The notes under the pieces are model-generated. The model was not told the origin of the DNA and ran no database searches. It was given only the letters and a program-made list of their open reading frames with translations. This document shows positions 1 to 7,033 of a DNA stretch of 27,265 nt, in pieces (the first letter of the stretch is position 1; the number at the start of each line of letters is the position of its first letter). This stretch comes from JAYZDP01 sp036337765 (GTDB taxonomy: Bacteria > Acidobacteriota > Thermoanaerobaculia > Multivoradales > Multivoraceae), in the NCBI GenBank assembly GCA_036337765.1, contig JAYZDP010000216.1, forward strand, positions 1 to 27,265, written 5' to 3'. The translations under genes were made by a program, and so were the position numbers.

Positions 1-198
1 GGCCTCGATCCGTACCTGGCACTGTTCTCGATCCCCCGGCCCAAGAACCCGAACGGGCTCTTCAGCGAGATCCCGCCGGTGCCGGAAGGCGACGGTCTGG
101 GTCCCTACACCCCCGACCCCCAGCCCGCACCGGGGCCGCAGATCCTGATCGAGCAGCAGCCTCCCACCGCCGAGAGCGAGGGCCTGGGCCCTTGCTAG
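1..198 (+). CDS. 3' end of an unidentified protein-coding gene (partial)
   Basis: Reading frame 1 is open from the window edge to a TAG at 196-198, giving 65 C-terminal residues. The peptide begins GLDPYLALFSIPRP and is rich in Pro and Gly, with a tail of low complexity ending EGLGPC. The N-terminal part lies outside the window, so no domain can be assigned. Proline-rich tails of this sort occur on secreted or envelope proteins such as MCE/MlaD-type substrate-binding proteins, but that is only a loose resemblance and I do not assign it. The next gene is convergent and ends at 292, leaving about 90 bases with no clear terminator. Confidence 0.55.
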   Translation, partial: GLDPYLALFSIPRPKNPNGLFSEIPPVPEGDGLGPYTPDPQPAPGPQILIEQQPPTAESEGLGPC

Positions 199-291
199 CA
201 TTCCTTCCCTCGGGGGGCGCTGGCCGCGCAGGCCCGGAGTATGGGCTCCTCGAAGCTCGACCTTTGTGAAGATGTTGAGTGGGCTAGGGGC

Positions 292-2148
292 CTAGTTGGC
301 GCCCGCGGCAGCGAGGCGGGCGGGGATCGTCACAAACGAGCTGTGCTCGCTGTTGCGCTCGATCTCGAGCGTCGTCTCGCCGCCGTTGCGCGGGTATCGG
401 GCGAAGTTGTCAGCGTCGGCTCCGGCGATGGCCAATCGCAGCCGGTAGCCGGCGGGGACCTCGACCGACAGCGCCCACAGGTCGAAGGTCAGCTCCACCA
501 CCACGCCCGGCTCGAGCTCCTCGGCGTCGGCACGTCGGAAGGTCCGGTAGGGGCCGAAGGGGTGAGACAGCGGCTCCTCGTCCGACGTGCGACGCAGCAA
601 CGCCCGCAGCTGGCCCTCGGTGAGATAGAGCACCTCTCCGTCCGGAGCGACCGCTTCGAGGTAGGCGTGCACGGCGGCATCCGGGCGATCGGCGGCGAGC
701 CAGAGGGTGACGACCGGGTGTCCGGTGATCTCGATGTCCTCGGCCAACGGCTCGGAGGTGTAGGTGAGGAGCCTCTCGTCCTGTTCGGCCCGATCCGGGT
801 AGACGACGTCTGTGCCGCCCATCTGGGTGTGCCAGCGGTTGGTGGCGCCAGTAGATGCGCCGTAGTCGACGACGTAGGTATCGGCTGTGGTAGGTGCGCG
901 AGGCGGATCGTGTTGGAGCGTCCCCATCGGACCGAGGAAGAGTCGGCGCTCCGCGAAGCCCGGCGGCGGCCACACGGTGGTGTAGTGCCATTCGCGGGAA
1001 CCCATCGTCAAGTAGGTGATCGACGACTCCGCGATCGGCTCGCCGCCGTCTTTCAGATAGCGATCGAAGAAGGCGAGCATCACCTCCTGCTGCTCCTCGA
1101 CGGCCGGCTCGGGCGGGGCGTCGGCAGGCTGGAAGGGATCGGTGTCGCGCCCACCGCCGTGGGTCCAGGCACCGATCACGACTTGCTGTGGATTGGAGAA
1201 GGTCTTGAAGCGCGACAGGGCGCCGTTGGTGGTACCGGCGTCGTACCAGCCGACGCGGGTGAAGACAGCGGCGCCCGAGGCCTCGATGTCGATGCGGTTG
1301 CCGGCCGCGGTCGAGAGCTCCACCGCGTTCGTCGGGCCGCCTTCGCCCCAGGCGTCGTCTCGGAACTGCACCGATCGCGCTGCCCTACCGACGTGTGAGT
1401 TGGCTCGGTGCTGCTCGGCGGCGGCCGTGAGCAGCGAGCCGTCGTCGCCGTCGACTGGCTTTACGCCCGATACCTGTGCCTTGAGGGCGTTGCACTCCTG
1501 GTCGGCGACGCTGTGCACTGCACAGACGTCGTTGGCGTCCATGTTGGCGACCATCGCTCCCCAGCCGGCGGTGAAGAACTCCAGAAACACCCCGCCCGGG
1601 TAGAGCAACTGGTCGAAGACGTGAAAGTCGGGAAAGAGCGGCGCCACCGCCTTCACCGCCGGGTGCCTGTTGGCGAGTAGCAGCTCAGCAGTGTCGCCGT
1701 CGTAGGAGACACCGAAAGCGCCGACGCGGCCGTTGGACCAGGGCTGCTCCGCGATCCAGTCGACGATTTCGCCGTAGTCGCGGATCTCGTCCTTCGCCAG
1801 CTCGTAGGGGCGAGCGCCAAAGGAGGCGCCGGAGCCGCGCGCGTCGACGATGACGTAGGCGTAGCCGTGCGAGCCGAGAAGCGCCGCCATCCGGTGGTTA
1901 CTGTCGCTTTCGATCCCGGCACCGACGATGCCCTGGGCCCGCCAGTAGCGCGTCATCCGCATCAGGGTCGGCACGCGCACGCCGCGCGGCAGGTCTTCCG
2001 GCATCCAGACGTCGATCGCGATCCGCACGCCGTCGCGCATCTCGACGTGCAGCGACTGCAGCCGCGGGGTCTCTTCGAGGGTGGGGTAGACCGATCCCTG
2101 GCACGCCGCCAGTGCCAGGCCGAGGGCGAGTGGCGCGGAAGCTTTCAC
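292..2148 (-). CDS. CocE/NonD family hydrolase, predicted lipoprotein
   Basis: This 618-residue protein belongs to the CocE/NonD (X-Pro dipeptidyl-peptidase S15-like) alpha/beta hydrolases, which cleave esters or acyl-amides. The nucleophile is Ser148 in GVSYDG. A likely acid lies in GWYDAG and a likely His in WTHGGG. The C-terminal third fits the usual beta-sandwich domain of the family. I chose the GTG at 2148 because it overlaps the upstream stop codon as GTGA and is followed at once by a lipoprotein signal with lipobox LALAAC (Cys16). The frame is open further upstream, but that would add 50 residues before the signal peptide. The product is therefore probably anchored in the periplasm or envelope and translationally coupled to the ATC-hydrolase-like gene before it. 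The substrate is unknown. Confidence 0.88.
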   Translation of the reverse strand: MKASAPLALGLALAACQGSVYPTLEETPRLQSLHVEMRDGVRIAIDVWMPEDLPRGVRVPTLMRMTRYWRAQGIVGAGIESDSNHRMAALLGSHGYAYVIVDARGSGASFGARPYELAKDEIRDYGEIVDWIAEQPWSNGRVGAFGVSYDGDTAELLLANRHPAVKAVAPLFPDFHVFDQLLYPGGVFLEFFTAGWGAMVANMDANDVCAVHSVADQECNALKAQVSGVKPVDGDDGSLLTAAAEQHRANSHVGRAARSVQFRDDAWGEGGPTNAVELSTAAGNRIDIEASGAAVFTRVGWYDAGTTNGALSRFKTFSNPQQVVIGAWTHGGGRDTDPFQPADAPPEPAVEEQQEVMLAFFDRYLKDGGEPIAESSITYLTMGSREWHYTTVWPPPGFAERRLFLGPMGTLQHDPPRAPTTADTYVVDYGASTGATNRWHTQMGGTDVVYPDRAEQDERLLTYTSEPLAEDIEITGHPVVTLWLAADRPDAAVHAYLEAVAPDGEVLYLTEGQLRALLRRTSDEEPLSHPFGPYRTFRRADAEELEPGVVVELTFDLWALSVEVPAGYRLRLAIAGADADNFARYPRNGGETTLEIERNSEHSSFVTIPARLAAAGAN

Positions 2149-2831
2149 TCGATGACGGTCAGAGTGCGCGGCCGGATGGCTTGCGGCTCGCCACCGAGCT
2201 TGTAGCGGAAGTCGCAACACTCTGCGCCCAGTGCCCGGGTCCCGGTACGGCGCAGGCCAAATCCCATCTGTGCCGACATCTTGTCGTCGAGCGCGCACAG
2301 GTAAGGGATCACCTCCTCCGCGCCATGGCGCTTGAAGCCCTTGCAGACCGCGCAGTCGGTGATGTCGATGGCGAAGTCGTTGCCGTCGTCGGGCTCGACA
2401 TAGCTGAATACGAAGTCGTTCGGATCGCGCCGCTCCTGCGACAGCGCGGCGTCCTTGCGAATCTTGCGGCGGATCAGGGGCAGCAGCGGGCGCACCAGGA
2501 GACGAGGCAGCCAGCTCGGGATGTTGCGCCCTGGGTTGCCGGCCCAGGCCTCGCCGTAGAGCTCGCCCACCTCGTCGGCGGTCATGCCGCGCTCGGCAAG
2601 CACCTTGTAGAACGCGAGGTAGACGTAGGTTGCGTCGCGGGCACCGGCCATGAAGGTGACCCTGTGGGGCAGATCCTCGATCAGCTCCTGGTACAGCTTC
2701 TTGGCCTTGGCGTCGACGGCGTTGGCCTCATCGGCTCCCAGACGGCGGACGAGGGCGCGCGTCATGAGCCGCCCCGGGCCGTTGAAACCCTTGAGCAGTT
2801 GTTTACGTCGCTTGGGCGTGAGGTTCGACAT
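2145..2831 (-). CDS. L-2-amino-thiazoline-4-carboxylic acid hydrolase family protein
   Basis: The 228-residue product matches what I know of the ATC hydrolase family (PF14196). The C-terminal half has the characteristic order of motifs: DCAVCKG with two cysteines, then EEVIPYLCALDD, then RTGTRALGAECCDFRY. Characterised members open the thiazoline ring in L-cysteine biosynthesis, but most relatives have no known substrate, so the reaction here is a family-level guess. The N-terminal half is basic and helical. The ATG at 2831 has no good Shine-Dalgarno site; a TAGCAT box lies 14 bases before it (2846-2851 on the complement), so a very short leader is possible. The gene overlaps the following CocE-like gene by four bases (GTGA), indicating one transcript. 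Confidence 0.8.
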   Translation of the reverse strand: MSNLTPKRRKQLLKGFNGPGRLMTRALVRRLGADEANAVDAKAKKLYQELIEDLPHRVTFMAGARDATYVYLAFYKVLAERGMTADEVGELYGEAWAGNPGRNIPSWLPRLLVRPLLPLIRRKIRKDAALSQERRDPNDFVFSYVEPDDGNDFAIDITDCAVCKGFKRHGAEEVIPYLCALDDKMSAQMGFGLRRTGTRALGAECCDFRYKLGGEPQAIRPRTLTVIE

Positions 2832-2852
2832 CGTGGTGTGGCTTCATGCTAA

Positions 2853-3092
2853 CCGACGCCCTCCCCGCCCCCACAGGCAGCCGAGGCCGCCGGGGTCGAG
2901 GCCTCGTTCACCTATACGGACGAACGCTTGGCCAGTGGCATCGACTTCAAGGGCGGCGTAGTCGATGACGTCAAGAAGGACTTCAAGGCGGTTCACTACG
3001 ATCACGGCAACCTTGTGGCGGTGGCCGATATCGATTCCGACGGGGCCCTCGACCTCAACGTCTCGACCCACTTGGTCCTGACCGAGCCGTAG
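2853..3092 (+). pseudogene. Remnant of a CRTAC1/FG-GAP repeat protein
   Basis: After a TAA at 2850-2852 the frame stays open to a TAG at 3090-3092. The translation has a Pro/Ala-rich start, then FTYTDERLASGIDFKGG, then a segment with VKKDFKAVHYDHGN, then VAVADIDSDGALDLNV. The last piece is an FG-GAP calcium-binding-loop motif (DxDxDGxxDL), and the stretch before it resembles the N-terminus of mature CRTAC1/ASPIC-type secreted proteins. There is no plausible start codon or signal peptide in frame, and the reading frame ends just after the first FG-GAP loop, whereas the family normally runs for several hundred residues. I read it as a decayed or truncated gene. Confidence 0.5.
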
Positions 3093-3127
3093 AAGGTCAC
3101 TGGGCCGCGTAGACCCGCGCCAGCGTG

Positions 3128-3133
3128 TACAGT
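3128..3133 (+). promoter_or_regulatory. Putative -10 box of a leaderless dehydrogenase transcript
   Basis: TACAGT lies 7 bases before the TTG start of the dehydrogenase at 3141, and there is no Shine-Dalgarno sequence between them. This spacing would place the transcription start at or next to the start codon. No convincing -35 element is visible 16-18 bases further upstream, so this is inferred from the box and spacing only. Confidence 0.4.
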
Positions 3134-3140
3134 CGGACGC

Positions 3141-4148
3141 TTGAAAGCGGTCTTTCTCGAGGAGCACGGCACGATCGACGTGCTCCAGTACGGCGACTTC
3201 ACACCGCCGCCGCTGGCGGCGGGGCAGGTACGCCTGCGCGTCGGCGCCTGCTCGCTGAACTACCACGACGTCTTCACGCGCCGTGGCATGCCCGGCATCA
3301 AGGTACCGTTGCCGATGATCCCCGGCTGCGACTGCGCGGGCGAGGTGATCGAGATGGCGCCCGACGTCGACGGGTGCTCGATTGGCGATCGGGTGCTGGT
3401 CGATCCGGTGGAGCGGGGCGATGGGATGTTTCGCTTCATCGGCGACAACGCCTTGGGGGCGTACGCCGAGACCGTGGTCGTTGGCGCTTCGACGCTCATT
3501 CCGCTGCCAGACGACGTCTCGCCGCAGGTGGCGTCCACCCTACCGGTCGCCTACGGCACCTCGCAGCGCATGCTCATTACGCGCGGCGAGCTGAAGGAGG
3601 GCGAGACCGTTCTGATCCTCGGTGCCAGCGGCGGGGTCGGCACGAGCTCGTTGCTGCTGGCGAAAATGCTGGGCGCCACGGTCATTGCCGCCGCCGGGAC
3701 CGACGAGAAGTGCGCGCGGCTGGCCGAGCTGGGTGCAGACGAGACCATCAACTACACGACGACCGACTTCGCCCGCTACTGCCGTGAGCGGACCGGCGGG
3801 CTGATGGCCGGCGGCGGCTACGACGTGGTGGTGAACTTCACCGGTGGCGACAGCTGGGTGAAGTCGCTGCGCTGCGTGAAGCGCGGCGGGCGGCTGCTCA
3901 CCTGCGGTGCGACCGCGGGCTTCGATCCGCCGACCGACATCCGCTACATCTGGTCGGCGGAGATGGACATCCGCGGCTCCAACGGTTGGACTCGCCAGGG
4001 TCTGATCGAGCTGCTCGAGATGGTGCGCACAGGTAGGCTCGAACCGGTGATCGATCGGGTGTGGCCGCTCGAGGAGGGCATCGAGGCCCACCGCGCCTTG
4101 GAGGAGCGCCGTTTCCTCGGAAAAATTATCGTTGCTCCGCTGCCCTAG
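3141..4148 (+). CDS. Zinc-type/quinone oxidoreductase-like medium-chain dehydrogenase (MDR)
   Basis: This is a 335-residue medium-chain dehydrogenase/reductase with the usual length and order: an N-terminal GroES-like domain (about residues 1-130, with LNYHDVFTRRG and PMIPGCDCAGEV) and a Rossmann domain with GASGGVG at 161-167 for NAD(P)H binding. It lacks the four-cysteine structural zinc loop of classical alcohol dehydrogenases, so it fits the quinone oxidoreductase/enoyl reductase side of the superfamily better. The substrate cannot be told. The start is TTG with no Shine-Dalgarno site and a TANNNT box 7 bases upstream. The TAG stop shares the palindrome CTAG (4145-4148) with the TAG of the convergent selenoprotein gene. 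Confidence 0.88.
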   Translation: MKAVFLEEHGTIDVLQYGDFTPPPLAAGQVRLRVGACSLNYHDVFTRRGMPGIKVPLPMIPGCDCAGEVIEMAPDVDGCSIGDRVLVDPVERGDGMFRFIGDNALGAYAETVVVGASTLIPLPDDVSPQVASTLPVAYGTSQRMLITRGELKEGETVLILGASGGVGTSSLLLAKMLGATVIAAAGTDEKCARLAELGADETINYTTTDFARYCRERTGGLMAGGGYDVVVNFTGGDSWVKSLRCVKRGGRLLTCGATAGFDPPTDIRYIWSAEMDIRGSNGWTRQGLIELLEMVRTGRLEPVIDRVWPLEEGIEAHRALEERRFLGKIIVAPLP

Positions 4149-4987
4149 GCATCGACTCTCGGATCGCGAAGCTCCATCACCCAGCCTGGACCGAGCTGCT
4201 CGGCGACGATAGAAGTGAAGACGGCCTCGAGGTGGGGCTTCGGCAGGATGCACTCGGCGCAGGCCTCGTCGGGGATCGACAGCTCGAGCTCCAATCGACC
4301 CTGGCTGGGTGCGCTCGCCGTGAGCTCTCCGCCGTCGGCACGGATTCCCGCCGCCAGCCGATCGACCAGCCGCTCGAGCGTGGCCGCATCGACTGCTTGC
4401 GCTGGCGCTTCGGATCGAGTGCCTTCGCAGGAGGCCTCCGGGGCGCTCGTGTCTTGGAGCAGGGCGGTCTCGACCTGGTCGGTGATGCGGTCCGCCAGCG
4501 CCTCGGCCTCGCCGACACTGAGGCTCGTTACCGGGTGGGGCACGATGATGAAAGGGAAGTCCGACATCTGCTGCATGCGCGCGACGGCCTTCGCCGTGGG
4601 CACGAACGGCTTGGTGATGACGACCGCGCCAGGGATGCCGCGCTTCTCGAGAAGGATGGTGTCGAGCACACTGCTCGAGCTGCAGGACCCTCAGTCGCCG
4701 ATCGCCGCGACGATCGCCATTGCATGCTCGGCGAGCATGTCGAGCTCAGCTCCGGCGACCGGCCGCCCGGGCGAGGGCTTGGTCAGTGTGGTCGTCTTGC
4801 CGAGCCCGTGGCGGGCATCGAGATTCGCCGCGATTCGGCTCAGAATCACCTCGGAGTGGGTCTTGCCGTTGGCGACGAGGCCCATTCTCGCGCCGGCCAT
4901 GGCCTCGAGGCGTGGCGGCCGAGGCACACTCGGCTGCTCGGCGTCGCCCACGGTCGGGTCGAGGATCTGGGTCGGTGAGTCGGTCAT
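4145..4987 (-). CDS. UGSC family selenoprotein (in-frame TGA = selenocysteine)
   Basis: Read through one TGA (4691-4693), this gene encodes 280 residues with selenocysteine 99 in the motif U99-G-S-C102. The same frame is open on both sides: 98 codons before the TGA and 181 sense codons after it. Before it stand LDPT near the N-terminus, RMGLVANGK, and AIVAAIGD right before Sec; after it come VVITKPFVPTAKA and IIVPHP (near 149-152). This is the layout I recall for UGSC-family proteins, in which Cys or Sec fills the first position. U-x-x-C suggests a redox selenenylsulfide centre like thioredoxin CxxC; the reaction is unknown. The C-terminus (about 200-280) has RADGGEL and CAEC (243-246), resembling the NifU C-terminal domain. 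The ATG at 4987 overlaps the upstream stop as ATGA, with GGGAG 8 bases before it. TGA ends neighbouring genes normally, so the code is not altered. No selA/selB/selC/selD is in the window. Confidence 0.88.
4661..4693 (-). promoter_or_regulatory. Putative bacterial SECIS element after the UGA codon
   Basis: In the mRNA, 12 nt after the UGA, UCGAGC pairs perfectly with GCUCGA around the 5-nt loop AGUGU (stem 4673-4678 with 4662-4667, loop 4668-4672). The loop starts 18 nt after the UGA and its second base is G. Published bacterial SECIS models, as I recall them, put the apical loop about 16-37 nt after UGA with a G in the first two loop positions, so this fits. It lies inside the coding sequence, as bacterial SECIS elements do, and would recruit SelB with Sec-tRNA. 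Confidence 0.72.
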
Positions 4988-6033
4988 GTCGGAATCTCCC
5001 GGGTAACGAACGAGGCGCCGCGGCTGCGGCTCCACGAGGGAAAGAACATCGAGTGGCCCCCGGCCGTGCCGCCGCCCACCAGGACGAGATAGTCGTCGGG
5101 ACCCTGTCCGCGGTGCACACGGGCCGTCTCGTCGCCGTCAGCGAGCTGAGAGCCGTCCTCGATCTTGCCGCCGCGCCGCAGATCGGCGAGCGAGCGCCAG
5201 GTGTTCTCGTAGAGAAACTCCTGCACCTGCTCGCGAGACCAGCCCGCGCGCTCGAGGTGGAGCATGTGCTCAGGGGCGATCACCACGACGGAGCGGCCGT
5301 TCGAGAAGCTGCCGAAGGCCGCCATCGAATCAGTGAAGGTGGTCAAGAGCTGCTCGGGCGCCGAGGAGGCGTGATTTAGCAGGTTGTGGCCCGACTCCGC
5401 GGCGAAGATCGTGACCGTCGACTGTCCGGCATCGTAGCCACGGGAGACGTGAAGTGGCTCCCAGGGGCTGGTCTCCTCGTCTTCGGCGAAACACGCCGAA
5501 TACTTCCCTGGCCAGCCCTGTGTCGACTTGTCGAGCACTCCCGGCGTGGCGTCGAGGCCATTGAGCATGACCAGACGCACCGCGCGACCGATGGTCGCGT
5601 TGGCGCGAAAGCCGGGGCCGAAGAGGTTGGCGCCCGAGTGCACGCCCAGCCGGTGACGGATAGGACCGTTGACGATCACGAGCGTTCCAGCGCCCCCAGT
5701 CGAGGCCGCGATGGCGTGCAGGCTGTATTGCGGCTCACTCATCGCCTTGAGAGTCGCTCCAACGACCGGAAAATAGGACGGGAGGCAGCCCGCCATGACC
5801 GCGTTGACCGCCGCTTTGTACGCGCTGACTCGGCGCCCTCTCGCTGGCTCGTCGAGAAGCATCTCGTCGCCCGACCATGGTCCTGCTCCGAGCATCGCCT
5901 CCACCAGTGGCGCTGTGGGCGGTACGACCGGCAGACCGTCGGTCCAGCCGCGCTCGTAGCAGGCTTCGATCGCCTGCCACGGATCGGCTATGTCGATGTG
6001 CGCCACGCCGCGGAGTTTATCGAACCGCAGCAA
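4984..6033 (-). CDS. Conserved protein of unknown function coupled to the UGSC selenoprotein
   Basis: The product is up to 349 residues with no membrane segment or signal peptide. Recognisable conserved stretches are ERGWTDGLPVVPPTAP near the N-terminus, AAVNAVMAGCLPSYFPVV, LVIVNGPIRHRLGVHSGAN, and CFAEDEETSPWEPLHV. I recall this as a widespread uncharacterised family often found beside UGSC proteins, but I cannot name a reaction. One cysteine sits in VMAGCLPSYF and one in SACFAEDEE. The TTG at 6033 has AGGAGG only 3 bases away and overlaps the end of the LLM gene by 17 bases; a GTG at 6006 is an alternative start nearer the conserved region (340 residues). The stop codon overlaps the selenoprotein ATG as ATGA, so the two are probably made together and may form a complex. 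Confidence 0.82.
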   Translation of the reverse strand: MLRFDKLRGVAHIDIADPWQAIEACYERGWTDGLPVVPPTAPLVEAMLGAGPWSGDEMLLDEPARGRRVSAYKAAVNAVMAGCLPSYFPVVGATLKAMSEPQYSLHAIAASTGGAGTLVIVNGPIRHRLGVHSGANLFGPGFRANATIGRAVRLVMLNGLDATPGVLDKSTQGWPGKYSACFAEDEETSPWEPLHVSRGYDAGQSTVTIFAAESGHNLLNHASSAPEQLLTTFTDSMAAFGSFSNGRSVVVIAPEHMLHLERAGWSREQVQEFLYENTWRSLADLRRGGKIEDGSQLADGDETARVHRGQGPDDYLVLVGGGTAGGHSMFFPSWSRSRGASFVTREIPT

Positions 6034-7033
6034 CGACCTCCTCGACGACGGCGGCCGAGACCTCGTCGAGGATCGTCGGGTCGACTCCCCGGGACCCGGT
6101 CATGATGACCACCCGATCGAGGGGCACGTGGTCGAGTAGCACTCCGAGCCGGTCGGCACACTCGGCCGGCGACCCGACGATGGCGAAGCGGGCGACGAAG
6201 TCGTCGCTGAGGTGCTCTAGGTGACTGCCGCGCGAGTCGCCATGGCGCCCGAGCTCGTAGGCCGCCGTGACGGCCTCGACGATCCGACGATCGTCGGCCG
6301 AAAGCTGCGCCAGTGAGCCCTCCGCCATACCGGAGAAGTGTGCTGCGGTGCCGACGCCGCCGAGCGCTGCTTGGCGCGCGATCGACGGGTCGGAGTGGGC
6401 GGCGATATTGAGGTAGGCGCCGACCCCGAGGCCTGCCGCGTCTCCGCCACTGGCTGCCCGCGCCGCGCGGGCCCGCTCGACACCGGCCGCGAGCCTGGCG
6501 GTATCCGCTCCGACCGCCAGCGTGACCATGTCGGCCAGCCGCCCGGCGATCTCGGTGACGCGCGGTCCGGTGGCGGCCACGTCGACCGGCACCTTGGCCA
6601 CCTGGCGTTCGACGATCCACCGGATCGGCGCGCGATGGCCGTTGTGCTCGACCGCTTCGCCACGCAGGTAGGCCTGCACCTGTGTGAGATAGCTCTCCAG
6701 CGTGGACGCCGGCGCGGGGGGCAGACCGAGGTTGGCGAGCGACGAGTCGCCTCGACCGATGCCCAGTACCGCGCGGCCTTGGGACTCGACCTGGATGGTG
6801 GCAATGGCGCTGGCGGTTACCGCGGCGTGGCGGGTGTAGGGGTTCGTGACTCCCGTGCCGAGACCGATGCGCGCGGTGGCCTTCGATGCGATCGCCAGTG
6901 CCGAGTAGCAATCGCCGTTGAAGTTCTGGCTATCGGTGAAGAGCAGGCCGTCCCAGCCGCGCTCCTCGGCTCTGCGGGCGGTCCGCTCGGGAGTCCCTGG
7001 GAGGGGAAACGACAGTGTCCAGAATTGAGTCAT
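6017..7033 (-). CDS. LLM class F420-dependent oxidoreductase
   Basis: This 338-residue protein is a luciferase-like TIM-barrel oxidoreductase. N-terminal signs are FPLPGTPERTARRAEERGWDGLLFTDS, then ARIGLGTGVTNPYTRH, and AVLGIGRGDSSL, which are typical of the F420-using branch; the C-terminus has SPAECADRLGVLLD as in that group. It would transfer hydride between F420 (or FMN) and an organic substrate in the cytoplasm. The ATG at 7033 overlaps the MFS transporter stop codon as ATGA. A TATCCT box lies 8 bases before it, inside the transporter gene, but coupling explains the start without a new promoter. It is followed directly by the WTDGLPVVPPT protein and the selenoprotein, so all three probably act in one pathway. 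No F420 biosynthesis gene is in the window. Confidence 0.88.
   Translation of the reverse strand: MTQFWTLSFPLPGTPERTARRAEERGWDGLLFTDSQNFNGDCYSALAIASKATARIGLGTGVTNPYTRHAAVTASAIATIQVESQGRAVLGIGRGDSSLANLGLPPAPASTLESYLTQVQAYLRGEAVEHNGHRAPIRWIVERQVAKVPVDVAATGPRVTEIAGRLADMVTLAVGADTARLAAGVERARAARAASGGDAAGLGVGAYLNIAAHSDPSIARQAALGGVGTAAHFSGMAEGSLAQLSADDRRIVEAVTAAYELGRHGDSRGSHLEHLSDDFVARFAIVGSPAECADRLGVLLDHVPLDRVVIMTGSRGVDPTILDEVSAAVVEEVVAAVR

Noticed and set aside
241..1398. A 385-residue plus-strand frame across the first CocE-like gene
   Set aside because: It is antisense to the catalytic region of a clear hydrolase and has low-complexity translation without motifs.
4145..4669. A separate 174-residue gene downstream of a short 114-residue gene
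   Set aside because: The two frames are the same frame, divided only by the TGA of a U-G-S-C motif. The second has no Shine-Dalgarno site, and its start would remove the conserved motif. One selenoprotein gene explains both.
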